Shown here: positions 41,912 to 50,455 of the stretch, in pieces
Layout of the letters: every line of letters begins with the position of its first letter
How positions within the stretch are numbered: the stretch's first letter is position 1
Assembly (NCBI GenBank): GCA_002067865.1
Contig: MVRC01000011.1
Span: 62,001-126,000, forward strand
Source: Methanomassiliicoccales archaeon PtaU1.Bin124
GTDB lineage: Archaea > Thermoplasmatota > Thermoplasmata > Methanomassiliicoccales > UBA472
Length of the DNA: 64,000 nucleotides
Direction of reading: 5' to 3'
Program-made: the position numbers and the translations under genes
The notes under the pieces: generated by a model
Told to the model about the DNA's origin: nothing
Seen by the model: the letters and a program-made list of their open reading frames with translations, nothing else
Database searches by the model: none

Positions 41912-43150
41912 ATGCAGCGCCAGCCCGCCTCCGCATTGGACCTTTTCACCGATTCGGTTCGATCGATGGGCGATGCCACGATGGTGTCGGTCCTGGAGTT
42001 CGACCGCCATCTGGATGCACACCGCATGGAGGTCGCGGCCCGTCGCTGTCTGGATGCATATCCCATCCTCTCATCCAGATTGGTGAGGGGAAAGGGGCCA
42101 GCCTATTGGGAGCATGTCGATAGCAGGTCCGAACAACTGGTGACGGTCGTCGACATCGGAAATGGTGATTACAGACCGTACATCGTCCTGGCGGTCGACC
42201 CGTTCGCATCCCCGCAAATGGCAGTTCGCATGCTGCGCTCACATGAGCATGATGTCCTGGTCATCAACCTGGCACATGCGGCGGCCGATGGGTCTGGGCT
42301 GAAGGAACTGGCATCCTCATTGCTGAAGGCGTACATCGATCCCGATTCCATACGACCAGCCCATGGCCTTCCCGTTCGGGACACGCTATGGACCGGATCG
42401 TTGTTGGAAGAGGACTTGACAGACGATGTGCAGCTGGTCAACACGATGTGGCCTTCATCGTTGAGATCTTCAAACGGGACATCCACCTACCACCGATGCA
42501 CGATCGCCCCGGAAGGCGTCGCAGCGATGAAGTCCCTGGCCTCACGTTACAACGGAACCATCAACGACCTGCTCATGGCATCGTTCTACCTATCGCTGAG
42601 CGAATTCTGCGGTCATTACGACAAGCAGGGCATCTCATTCCCGGTGAATTTGCGTCAGCATCTGCGAGACGGCTCGAGGTGCATGACCAACCAGGCGGCC
42701 AACGTCGGTTTCTCTATCTCCCGTTCCCCTCAAGATACGCTGAACGAGGTTCTACCGAAGGTGGTACAAGAGACGTCCAGGTTGAAACAGGGGCGCATCG
42801 GCATACGTGAGCAGGTGGCGTTCGACAGATGCTGCGACCCCGAAGGCCTGGCCGTTCATAGGATGGTGGAGGAGATGGCGCAGCAGCAGAGGCAGGGCCA
42901 AGCCAACATCTTCATCTCCAATCCCGGGCCGATCACTTTGCCGACCTTCCCAGGCCTGGCCGATGCATATCTGGCATATCCTGGCGGATACATGCCGACC
43001 ACCTGCTTCATCATCACCACCTTCCAAGGCTCGATGTCCATCACGATGGGATACCAGCAGGACCAGGCGTCCACGGAGGCGACCTCGGTCATGATGGACG
43101 GTTTCCTTGACAATCTGGGAATAGGGCGTCAATTCGTCCATATCTTGTAA
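41912..43150 (+). CDS. Condensation-domain-like acyltransferase
   Basis: The 412-residue protein resembles the chloramphenicol-acetyltransferase/condensation superfamily (wax-ester synthase and alcohol acyltransferase relatives). The HxxxDG motif is H122-AAA-D126-G127 in LAHAAADGSG, and the late region has SISRSPQDTLNEVLP and ISNPGPITLP, typical of standalone condensation-like proteins. It probably joins an acyl donor to an alcohol or amine. A methyltransferase gene follows after 17 bp, suggesting a small biosynthetic pair. Confidence 0.75.
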   Translation: MQRQPASALDLFTDSVRSMGDATMVSVLEFDRHLDAHRMEVAARRCLDAYPILSSRLVRGKGPAYWEHVDSRSEQLVTVVDIGNGDYRPYIVLAVDPFASPQMAVRMLRSHEHDVLVINLAHAAADGSGLKELASSLLKAYIDPDSIRPAHGLPVRDTLWTGSLLEEDLTDDVQLVNTMWPSSLRSSNGTSTYHRCTIAPEGVAAMKSLASRYNGTINDLLMASFYLSLSEFCGHYDKQGISFPVNLRQHLRDGSRCMTNQAANVGFSISRSPQDTLNEVLPKVVQETSRLKQGRIGIREQVAFDRCCDPEGLAVHRMVEEMAQQQRQGQANIFISNPGPITLPTFPGLADAYLAYPGGYMPTTCFIITTFQGSMSITMGYQQDQASTEATSVMMDGFLDNLGIGRQFVHIL

Positions 43151-43167
43151 GCTCGGTCTTTGAACAG

Positions 43168-43950
43168 GTGAGGTTATTTTCATCGTCAAGTCCATCACTG
43201 AGCGTGGTCAACAACGTCACGCCCATATCCCAACTGAAGCGGCAGATCGGATGGCTGGGTGGATCTTGGAAGTGGCTGCTCCAGAACAAGATGGTCCCTC
43301 AGGCAGGATGCCGCGGAAGGCCGTCCGCTCTGGACGTTGGCTGCGGTCCGGGACTGGTCATGGAACTTTTCTCTCCGGATCTGGATGTCAAGGGCATTGA
43401 CATCGACCCGGAGGCGGTATCGGCGGCAAGGGAACGGGGACTGGACGTCATCCAGGCAGATGCGGCCGACCTGCCCTTCGATGATGGGAGCTTCGACATC
43501 GTCTACTGTTCGTTCACATTGTTATGGGTCGAGGATGCGCTTCAAGCGGTCAAGGAAATGGCGCGAGTGTCCAGAGGTGTCGTGGCCTGCCTGGCGGAAC
43601 CGGACTATGGCGGAAGGGTCTGTCATCCTCCCGAGGTGGCCTCGTTGGACAGGTACATCATCGGATCGCTCATCGAGGAAGGTGCTGACCCATTCATAGG
43701 GAGGCGACTGGGAGGTCTGATGGAGGCGACCGGGCTGAAGGTCGAGTCCGGGGTCCACTCCGGCATTTGGGCGCCGGCCCAGCTGAGGGCCGAGGCGGCA
43801 CAGGAGTGGGGGTCGATCAGGCAGGCCGTAGGCGATAGGGCGAGCCCCGACGAACTGGAACTGGCCCGCAAGGCTTGGGATGCTGCGCTGGCTGAATGCA
43901 CGCTCTTCCTCTTCAACCCGGTCTTCTACGCCATCGGTCGCAAGGCATGA
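43168..43950 (+). CDS. SAM-dependent methyltransferase (type 11)
   Basis: The 260-residue protein has motif I ALDVGCGPGLVMELF, the acidic post-I strand GIDIDPEAV, DAADLPFDDGSFDIVYC and the helix with WVEDALQAVKEMARV: a class I methyltransferase of the UbiE/SmtA kind. The substrate is unknown. GTG at 43168 is the earliest start; GTG at 43204 is possible. It follows the acyltransferase gene and may act on its product. Confidence 0.85.
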   Translation: MRLFSSSSPSLSVVNNVTPISQLKRQIGWLGGSWKWLLQNKMVPQAGCRGRPSALDVGCGPGLVMELFSPDLDVKGIDIDPEAVSAARERGLDVIQADAADLPFDDGSFDIVYCSFTLLWVEDALQAVKEMARVSRGVVACLAEPDYGGRVCHPPEVASLDRYIIGSLIEEGADPFIGRRLGGLMEATGLKVESGVHSGIWAPAQLRAEAAQEWGSIRQAVGDRASPDELELARKAWDAALAECTLFLFNPVFYAIGRKA

Positions 43951-45300
43951 TCACATGCTGGAGTGACGGTCCAGACAGATGTAATCCCCATGTTCTCGGG
44001 CCAATGGGCAGCCCCCGCCGCAGACGTCCTTCATGCCGCAGGTGGGGCACTTGCCATCCAGATACCTCCTCTCCCTGATGCGCTTGCACAGGTCGTGGTC
44101 CCAGATCTTCTCCCATGGATCGCCCAGTATGTTGCCTAGCGGCTCATAGAAGCTCTGGCAGGGCAGCACGGTGCCGTCCGGCTCGACCGCCATGTTCAGC
44201 GAGCAGGCGGTGCACTGCTTGATCCCGAGGCCAAAGTTGATCGGGTTGAGCTCGTGATAGGGCGTCGGGGTGTACCAGATGAGCCTGACATGGTTCTCGT
44301 CCGCGATGCGCTTCAGCAGCATCAGGGCCTCGGTCAGCTCTGCAAAGCTCACCCCCTCGGCGTCCACTCCCTTCCCTGAGCGGATGATGCCGTTGAATGC
44401 GACATGCTCCACCCCGAGCGAGATCAGGAAGCGCATCGTCGCCTCCAGATCCCCCAGGTTGGAACGCATGATGGTCGTGTTGGTGCTGACGTACATCTTT
44501 TCCTGCAGGGCCACCTTCAGGCCGGCGATCGTCTCCTTCCAGGCCCCTACCTCGCCCACCAATCTATCATGCAGCGGTGCATTGGACGATAACACAGTGA
44601 TCTGCACGTGGTCCAGTCCCTTCACGACCAGGTCATGGAGGTAGCCATCCTTGGCCAGGCTGCGCCCGTTGGTCACCAGGCCAGTGACCTGGCCGTGCAA
44701 CTCTGACCTTGCCACCAGGTCCGCCAGCCCGTCGAACAGCGTGGGTTCTCCTCCGGTGAAGACGATATGGGGGATACCGAGGTCCCAGGTCTTGTCGATG
44801 ACCTGCTTCCACTGCTCCACCGTCAGCTCCTTCAGCTCCCTGGGCTCGTTGTAGCAATGGGAGCATTTGTTCTGGCAGCGATAGGTGAGCGCCAGGTCCA
44901 TGCGGTAAGGCGCCGGGAAGTCATCCTTGCCAATTGTCGGCTTGTCCGGGCCGATCATGCGGAGGATCTCATCCTTTCCGGCCAGATAGGTCGTCAGCTG
45001 TCTCTTCATCGAGGCGAAATGCTCTGCTGCCCTCGATCTGTCCAGGCCCTTGTACCTTCGCCGCATGTACTTGACCGCGGCCTTCTCCGTCCTGTCCTCC
45101 AAGGCGCAGCGCACATAATCGAGCGCGGTGCCGTTCAGGAAGATGATGCTGGAAGCATCCACCAATAATGAGCCAGTGCTGGCCGAATCGACGCGGAGGT
45201 GGAACCGGTGGCCCTTTAGATCGCCGGTGCCATCGAACTTGTACACCCCCTGTCTCAGGCCCTTGCCGTACAGCTCCCTCCACCACTGCTTGAACGTCAT
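43951..45300 (-). CDS. Radical SAM/SPASM peptide-modifying-type enzyme with PqqD-like N terminus
   Basis: The 449-residue protein has the radical SAM CX3CX2C motif (C142, C146, C149) and GGEP (183-186). Its C-terminal SPASM domain is complete: C-x9-G-x4-C (SLNMAVEPDG region), then CPTCGMKDVCGGGC (CX2CX5CX3C) and a last Cys. Residues 25-90 resemble a PqqD-like peptide-recognition domain. This domain set is that of RiPP-maturing enzymes making thioether or C-C links (family knowledge). The ATG overlaps by 4 bp the end of a membrane-protein gene whose tail is (Cys-Ala)x6, the likely substrate. It converges on the methyltransferase gene, with no gap between the ORF ends. Confidence 0.88.
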   Translation of the reverse strand: MTFKQWWRELYGKGLRQGVYKFDGTGDLKGHRFHLRVDSASTGSLLVDASSIIFLNGTALDYVRCALEDRTEKAAVKYMRRRYKGLDRSRAAEHFASMKRQLTTYLAGKDEILRMIGPDKPTIGKDDFPAPYRMDLALTYRCQNKCSHCYNEPRELKELTVEQWKQVIDKTWDLGIPHIVFTGGEPTLFDGLADLVARSELHGQVTGLVTNGRSLAKDGYLHDLVVKGLDHVQITVLSSNAPLHDRLVGEVGAWKETIAGLKVALQEKMYVSTNTTIMRSNLGDLEATMRFLISLGVEHVAFNGIIRSGKGVDAEGVSFAELTEALMLLKRIADENHVRLIWYTPTPYHELNPINFGLGIKQCTACSLNMAVEPDGTVLPCQSFYEPLGNILGDPWEKIWDHDLCKRIRERRYLDGKCPTCGMKDVCGGGCPLAREHGDYICLDRHSSM

Positions 45301-46940
45301 CTTCCCCCTCCAGCACAAGCGCAGGCGCATGCGCAGGCACAGGCGCAGTGACCGCCCCCGCCCGAGAACCCACTTCCATCACCGGTCGTGACGGGTATCG
45401 GGTTCGTGACGCTCACCACATCCCTCGATAGGCCGCGCATGTCGTTCACCAGGTTATTGGTCGCCGATTGCACCTGGGAGACATAGTCCTGTGCAGCCTT
45501 GCCGATGTCCAGGCCCGGACCGGACGCTCCCGTGCCTCCATGCGGGATCAGTATGGGCAGGGGGAAGACCTCCCGCCTCATCCTTCCCGGGTAGTCCTTG
45601 TCGAGCATCATCCAGTCGCTCCTCTCGTCCAGGGACTTGGCTATGTCCTCCGGCGTGTTCGCTTCCTTGACCTGTTGCCAGGCCTTCTCGCAGATGACCC
45701 CGTAATAGTTCTGGGTGGCCTCGTGGTCGAACCCCTTCATCTTCTGCTGGGTGGCCTGGATCAGATGCACCAGGGTGTCCTTCAGCTTGGTCCGGTCCAT
45801 GACCTGGTCGGAGCGGATTGCCTCGAGGTATTCCGTCTCGTACTGCCTGTCGCTGCTGCTCGCCAGTTTCTTGAGCCGCATCGGGGCGTCCTGGGAGACG
45901 ACCTCCACCTTCCCCTTCATGATCAGCGAGAACAGGATCATCGTGGCCACCATCTCCAGCGGCCTCTCCAGCACCACCGCCGCCTCGACCGCGGTCAGGT
46001 CCCGTCTCGGTCCGGCGCCGATCACGTTCATCTCCGGGTCGTAGTAATCCTTGCTCCTCCTCCGTGCCTGGGCGATGCTGCCGAACAATCCCAAGGTGAT
46101 TATGAACCCGAAGATCAGCACGGGCAATAGGGTTGAGATCAAGGTGAAGAGATCGTCCCAGAAGCTGGGGGCCTCCTGAAGGAAATACCTGTCCACGTAG
46201 CCCATCGGGAATCCCACGCCCACATCATATGCGCCGGTCTCCTGTTCGTTCGGGCTGACATTGTTCCTGGTCCAGGTCGCCACCACCTTATTGATGGAAC
46301 CGTCCCAGGTCAGACTGTCGTATGGGTTGCTCTCCAGCCACATGGCCTGCGAGGCGTTGTTGAACCCGGCAGGGAAGATGATCTTCTCCACCAGCAGACC
46401 CGTGTTCCCCACCTGATATGAAGGATCGAACCAGGTGGGCTTGAACTTGACACCTACCGTTCCATTCACCAGTGTGTTGATGTAGACCATGTGGGGATTG
46501 TTCACATGGAAGAACAGCTCGAACGAACCCGCCGTCTGAATGAGCGTCTGCAGGTAATTGCCGAACTCCACGGCCATGCCTGGTGTGACATACGGGGAGT
46601 CATGTACCTGAGCCGGTGAATAATCATGTCCCTGGACCCTGATTGATGCGGTGGCCGAGCTACCGTCATAGTACTTGTTCGGCATGCCGATGTCGACCCC
46701 ATCCAGATAGCCTACGTTGGTGAAGACGAAGCGGTAATCTATGTCGACGCTGCCATCCTTTTGGACGGTCACGTTGACATCCTCCTCCGTGAGCGAGAAC
46801 GAATAATTGGCCGCGGCCACGTTCTGCTGCCCTCCCAGGCCTAACAGGTTCATCCCGCCCAGAACCACTATGAGCGCCAAGGCCAGCACTGCCACCTTGG
46901 CAGTGCAAGAATTACGAAACCGGTCCATGACCATCACCAT
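45297..46940 (-). CDS. DUF2207-like membrane protein ending in a (Cys-Ala)x6 tail
   Basis: About 547 residues. A signal/anchor helix (VAVLALALIVVLGG) is followed by an extracellular beta-rich domain (about 45-260), a membrane helix (LISTLLPVLIFGFIITLGLF) and a cytoplasmic part of about 250 residues with YYDPEMNVIG, as in DUF2207 proteins. The C terminus is a Gly/Ser linker, then GGGGH, six Cys-Ala dipeptides and GGGR. Codons in the repeat alternate TGC/TGT and GCC/GCA/GCT, so the repeat is kept at protein level. Starts at 46940, 46934 or 46928 are possible. Coupled to the radical SAM gene; the tail is a probable modification target. Confidence 0.82.
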   Translation of the reverse strand: MVMVMDRFRNSCTAKVAVLALALIVVLGGMNLLGLGGQQNVAAANYSFSLTEEDVNVTVQKDGSVDIDYRFVFTNVGYLDGVDIGMPNKYYDGSSATASIRVQGHDYSPAQVHDSPYVTPGMAVEFGNYLQTLIQTAGSFELFFHVNNPHMVYINTLVNGTVGVKFKPTWFDPSYQVGNTGLLVEKIIFPAGFNNASQAMWLESNPYDSLTWDGSINKVVATWTRNNVSPNEQETGAYDVGVGFPMGYVDRYFLQEAPSFWDDLFTLISTLLPVLIFGFIITLGLFGSIAQARRRSKDYYDPEMNVIGAGPRRDLTAVEAAVVLERPLEMVATMILFSLIMKGKVEVVSQDAPMRLKKLASSSDRQYETEYLEAIRSDQVMDRTKLKDTLVHLIQATQQKMKGFDHEATQNYYGVICEKAWQQVKEANTPEDIAKSLDERSDWMMLDKDYPGRMRREVFPLPILIPHGGTGASGPGLDIGKAAQDYVSQVQSATNNLVNDMRGLSRDVVSVTNPIPVTTGDGSGFSGGGGHCACACACACACAGGGR

Positions 46941-47302
46941 TTCGGAGACTCCTCAAGCGTTGTGACGGTGCCGCAATATGGGCAGGTGATGACGACCCCG
47001 CCTTGAACGACCTTGATGTCCTTCTCAGAAAGGGTGGCCCCGCAGCTGCGGCACTTCAGCTCCTTCCGCTCGGTCTGACCGGTCCCCTCCATCTTCACAT
47101 TGAAGTTCTGGGTGACCAGGGTCGGCTTGGCCGCTTGGATCTTCTGGCTGCGGTAGTTGTAGAACAACAGCACGACCGCCAGAAGTACCAGCACCGCTCC
47201 GGTCATGATGTTCTGAGCTCCCCCCGCGATGAGGAAGATCGCACCTAATATGATCAGCACGATGGCAACGAAGACGATGAGGCCTTCAACGATCCTATTC
47301 AA
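46934..47302 (-). CDS. Two-helix membrane protein with C-terminal zinc ribbon
   Basis: The 122-residue protein has two membrane helices (IVFVAIVLIILGAIFLIAGG and MTGAVLVLLAVVLLFYNY), then a soluble part with CRSCGATL and CPYCGTVT, a zinc ribbon. It begins the operon leading to the DUF2207-like protein and the radical SAM enzyme; its TGA overlaps a start codon of the next gene (TGATG). It may be a structural partner of the membrane complex. Function inferred from position only. Confidence 0.7.
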   Translation of the reverse strand: MNRIVEGLIVFVAIVLIILGAIFLIAGGAQNIMTGAVLVLLAVVLLFYNYRSQKIQAAKPTLVTQNFNVKMEGTGQTERKELKCRSCGATLSEKDIKVVQGGVVITCPYCGTVTTLEESPKW

Positions 47303-47391
47303 TTTCCTTTCCCCGGGCGCACAATGTGCATCCCTGCCTATAAAGTTGACCTGGCCGTAGTTAGAATTCTATGGAAAAATAGAAAGGAAAG

Positions 47392-47408
47392 GTCGGTTCT
47401 GGACCGAC
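47392..47408 (-). terminator. Minus-strand terminator after the 67-aa gene
   Basis: GTCGGT-TCTGG-ACCGAC forms a hairpin; on the minus strand it is followed by a T-rich stretch ending in ATTTTTCC. Confidence 0.55.
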
Positions 47409-47421
47409 ACGAAGAGGATGA

Positions 47422-47625
47422 TCAGGCTTCCCAGAGTTCTTCCGCGATGATCGGCTTGTTGTCGTCCAACCTCATGATGTCAACGAAGACATACTTGCCC
47501 TTGGGGATCCCGAGCTCCTTCAGCTTCTTCTTGACCTCCCTCTTGCAGTCCTCATTGTTCGCACATTCGATCTCCCCTTTGGAGATGTTGCCAGACACGT
47601 TGATGGCATATTCGTACTTGGACAT
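47422..47625 (-). CDS. Small protein of unknown function (67 aa)
   Basis: The frame reads MSKYEYAINVSGNISKGEIE, then a charged helix (KREVKKKLKELGIPKG) and KYVFVDIMRL. It looks like a compact alpha/beta protein, has normal codon use and is bounded by a terminator hairpin. No family is recognised. The start is the only ATG near the beginning. Confidence 0.55.
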   Translation of the reverse strand: MSKYEYAINVSGNISKGEIECANNEDCKREVKKKLKELGIPKGKYVFVDIMRLDDNKPIIAEELWEA

Positions 47626-47702
47626 TTGATCGGCGCCAGAACGCGGTACGCAAATAAGGGTTTTTCAGTGGAGAAATGGAATATCTCATAGGGAAAAAGA
47701 AA

Positions 47703-47720
47703 GAGGGGTTGCCCCCTCTG
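47703..47720 (-). terminator. Minus-strand terminator after the 48-aa gene
   Basis: AGAGGGG-TTGC-CCCCTCT hairpin; on the minus strand a TTTCTTTTTCCC run follows. Confidence 0.65.
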
Positions 47721-47780
47721 CATAGATCCCAGAAGCTCTGGGGACTGGTGGTCAATCAATATCAGTCGGTTCCGTTTTGG

Positions 47781-47927
47781 TCACTTCAGCTTTTCCTTGA
47801 CCTTGTGCCCGGCACCGACTATGTCCTTCTTCAGTTCTCCACCATGTTCCTTGATCTCGCTTCCAGCCTTCTTTGCCCCTTCCTTTAGCTTGTCGTCGAA
47901 TTCGAATCGACCTTTCTTTTCAGCCAT
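47781..47927 (-). CDS. Highly charged 48-aa protein
   Basis: MAEKKGRFEFDDKLKEGAKK is followed by an amphipathic Lys/Glu-rich helix (EIKEHGGELKKDIVGAGHKV). A strong GGAGGAAA ribosome site before the ATG at 47927 and a terminator downstream support expression. The composition resembles CsbD/LEA-like stress peptides, but no family is assigned. Confidence 0.55.
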   Translation of the reverse strand: MAEKKGRFEFDDKLKEGAKKAGSEIKEHGGELKKDIVGAGHKVKEKLK

Positions 47928-48061
47928 CGAATTTCCTCCCCTAGGGAATATGTTACCATGGGAGCACATTAAGCTTGTCATGGCAATAATCGACAAAATT
48001 GCCATACTATTGCCGTTCTGTCCAATCTCAGTATCATTATGGTAACTTTTTTCAGGAAATC

Positions 48062-48068
48062 TTTATAA
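48062..48068 (+). promoter_or_regulatory. TATA box of the LuxE-like gene
   Basis: TTTATAA lies 24 bp before the ATG at 48092, so the transcript is probably leaderless. Confidence 0.6.
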
Positions 48069-48091
48069 CCGTGCCATTGTTGCCAACCCCG

Positions 48092-49456
48092 ATGGGCTTC
48101 TCCAATTACATAAACGATTTCAACAGGCTCACTGCAAAATATGTGCCTCTGGGTAATGAATGGACGCCATCGGAGCAGGCGGTCTGCGGGGTAGGCGATC
48201 CGTTCCGGGTGCCTGTCGAGCAGGCAGACGCCCTCCGATTCAAGGCGGTCAAGTACCAGTTCATCAGGCATTTCGAAAAGAACCGCATCTATCGCCGCTA
48301 TTGCCGCCAGTCCCACATCGCTCCCGAGGACATCCGCACGATGGACGATTTCCACCGCATACCGCTCATCCCGACCGATTTCTTCAAGGACCATCCGCGG
48401 GGAAAGGACTTCGCCCTATGGCTGGCCAACCTATATACCGGTGATGTGCCGACCATCCACATCCACGGACGGAACCCCTCGTACGACAACGTCATCGATG
48501 CCTTCAACACCTCTGGCATGGCCGCCATGTATAGCAGCGGGACAGGGGGGCGCCACACCTTCGTGCCGAGGGACATGCGCAGCTTCAACCTGAACGAGAT
48601 CGCGCTTTCCAAGAACGCCATCTCCATGTTCTATCCGAACTGGAGCCCAAAGATGAAGGGCTACCTCATGCTGCCAAATCCCTTCAAGACCAATCTCTTC
48701 GCCGGACGCCTGGCGACCGTCTTCTTCGATGTCATGACCAAGGTGGACGTGGCCATCGACCGCACCATCAACACCGAGCTGATCCGAAGGACCATGGCCA
48801 AGGAGAAGGACCTAAGGGCCAAGCTCACCCGTTCCTTATCAAGCTGGACCTATCGCAAGACCATCGACAATATCATCAACTGGATGGAAGTGAACGAGAA
48901 GGAGGGGAACGAGGTCGCCATCGTCGGCGCCCCTTACCTGCTTCACTCGGCCATCATGAAGCTCAAGGAGGATGGGCGCTCGTTCGATTTCAGCGGCCGG
49001 GGCATCGTCCTTACGGGCGGTGGCTGGAAGGTGCACGAGCAGCGCCGCATGCCGGAGACAGAGTTCCGCAAGGAGCTTCAGCAGACCCTGGGCATCGAGC
49101 CTGACCGCTGCCTCGACCTCTACGGAATGGTCGAAGGCAATGGCTGGATGACCCAATGCCCGGAAGGGCACCATCTGCACATCCCCACCACCTACCTGCA
49201 TCCCATGGTGCTGGACGAGGAGTATCGGCCGTTGGGATATGGTGAATCCGGCCGGTTCGCTTTCCTGGACGGGTCCATGTACGGTTATCCCGGTTTCGTC
49301 ATCACGGGCGACAGGGTCACGATGCTGGAACGCTGCCCCCACTGTGGCAGGCCGGGTCCGGTCCTGGAACCAGGCGTGACCCGCATCTCCGGAAAGGACG
49401 GTAGGGGATGTTCGGACGAGGTCCGCAGCATCATCTCGCGGGATCTGAGGGGTTGA
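48092..49456 (+). CDS. LuxE-family acyl-protein synthetase-like enzyme
   Basis: The 454-residue protein belongs to the ANL superfamily, LuxE branch: FNTSGMAAMYSSGTGGRHTF holds the P-loop-like S/T/G stretch, GIVLTGGGWKVHEQRRMPET and DLYGMVEGNGWMTQCPEGHH cover the adenylate-binding core. Late CPHCGRPGPVLEPG adds a possible zinc knuckle. LuxE in luminous bacteria activates fatty acids and transfers them to a Cys. The substrate here is unknown. ATG at 48092 follows a TATA box by 24 bp. It overlaps a transglutaminase-like gene. Confidence 0.82.
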   Translation: MGFSNYINDFNRLTAKYVPLGNEWTPSEQAVCGVGDPFRVPVEQADALRFKAVKYQFIRHFEKNRIYRRYCRQSHIAPEDIRTMDDFHRIPLIPTDFFKDHPRGKDFALWLANLYTGDVPTIHIHGRNPSYDNVIDAFNTSGMAAMYSSGTGGRHTFVPRDMRSFNLNEIALSKNAISMFYPNWSPKMKGYLMLPNPFKTNLFAGRLATVFFDVMTKVDVAIDRTINTELIRRTMAKEKDLRAKLTRSLSSWTYRKTIDNIINWMEVNEKEGNEVAIVGAPYLLHSAIMKLKEDGRSFDFSGRGIVLTGGGWKVHEQRRMPETEFRKELQQTLGIEPDRCLDLYGMVEGNGWMTQCPEGHHLHIPTTYLHPMVLDEEYRPLGYGESGRFAFLDGSMYGYPGFVITGDRVTMLERCPHCGRPGPVLEPGVTRISGKDGRGCSDEVRSIISRDLRG

Positions 49457-50439
49457 ACATCTTGATCGGACTGGCGGAGATGAAGGACAAGGAGTACATC
49501 CCGACCAAGGTGTACATGTCCCTCCTCATCAGGGGAACGTTCTCCCTGGGGAAGATCATCCTGCTGAACATGCGGGAGCTGAAGAGGCTGCGGGTCATCC
49601 CGGAGGGCTCGGAACATTATGTCCAGCCGCCGAAACAATATCAAATTCCCGAATACAAGGAAGGGATGAGGTCGTGCCGCTCCGAGGAGAAATATCTCCG
49701 CCCCACGCTGTACTGCGACCCTAATGACCCGATCGTCGTGGCCTTGGCCAACGAGCTGGGGGCTTTCCAGGTCTCCGACCGCGAGTTCGCCGAGAGGGCC
49801 TTCAAATTCGTGAAGGACAAGCTGCTGCTGAACGAGAGGCAGATGAACGAGGTGGGTGAGACGTTCCAGAGGGGCTCCGGGACTTGTTTTCACCTCATCA
49901 CTGCGTTCATCGCATTATGCCGCTGTGCCGGTATCAAGGCACGTTACAAGATCTTCGCCATGAAGATGATCCCTTCGTGGTATGACGTGGTCATCCAGCC
50001 CGATCCGTTCATCAAAAAATGGTACGACTCGCTGGGTTATTTCGTTCTAGAAGGGGAGGGCGAGGTTTTCCTCGACGGAGAATGGGTGGTGGCGAACGTC
50101 ACGCCTGAGGCGGACTGGCAAGCAGCCACCGGTACCCCCATCAACAAGCTGGGCGAGGATTCGCTGGGCAACTGGTACAACGCCGTGCCTGGCACGGAGA
50201 TGATATTGGAATCGATGCCCTATGGCCTGGCCTTCTCATTGTTCATTCTGCATACCATCGCGCCCGGCTCGATGGAAAGGGTCAACATCAACATCGAGAA
50301 GCAGAAGGAGCGGGGCCGGGAGATCATCGACGCCTCAGGCGGTCTGGAGGAATATGACCGTCGTGCCAGGGCAAGGCAGGGCCCGAAACTCCCCAAGGTG
50401 GAGCTGGAGCCCATGAACCAGATCATTTTCGATAAATAG
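49453..50439 (+). CDS. Transglutaminase-like cysteine protein
   Basis: The 328-residue protein contains a transglutaminase/protease core: GSGTCFHLITAFIALCRCAGIKARY has the catalytic Cys followed by the conserved helix, and the later DGEWVVANVTPEADW may hold the His/Asp partners. It lacks a signal peptide. TTG at 49453 overlaps the luxE-like stop (TTGA), making a translationally coupled pair. Such domains can hydrolyse or transfer acyl groups on proteins, so a joint acyl-protein system is conceivable, but this is inference. Confidence 0.75.
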   Translation: MNILIGLAEMKDKEYIPTKVYMSLLIRGTFSLGKIILLNMRELKRLRVIPEGSEHYVQPPKQYQIPEYKEGMRSCRSEEKYLRPTLYCDPNDPIVVALANELGAFQVSDREFAERAFKFVKDKLLLNERQMNEVGETFQRGSGTCFHLITAFIALCRCAGIKARYKIFAMKMIPSWYDVVIQPDPFIKKWYDSLGYFVLEGEGEVFLDGEWVVANVTPEADWQAATGTPINKLGEDSLGNWYNAVPGTEMILESMPYGLAFSLFILHTIAPGSMERVNINIEKQKERGREIIDASGGLEEYDRRARARQGPKLPKVELEPMNQIIFDK

Positions 50440-50455
50440 CCTCGCGATCGTTCTT

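Noticed and set aside
45300-45360. The Cys-Ala repeat as a slipped simple DNA repeat or a frameshift artefact
   Set aside because: The six repeats use several synonymous codons, the frame is continuous with the whole protein, and the stop overlaps the next gene.
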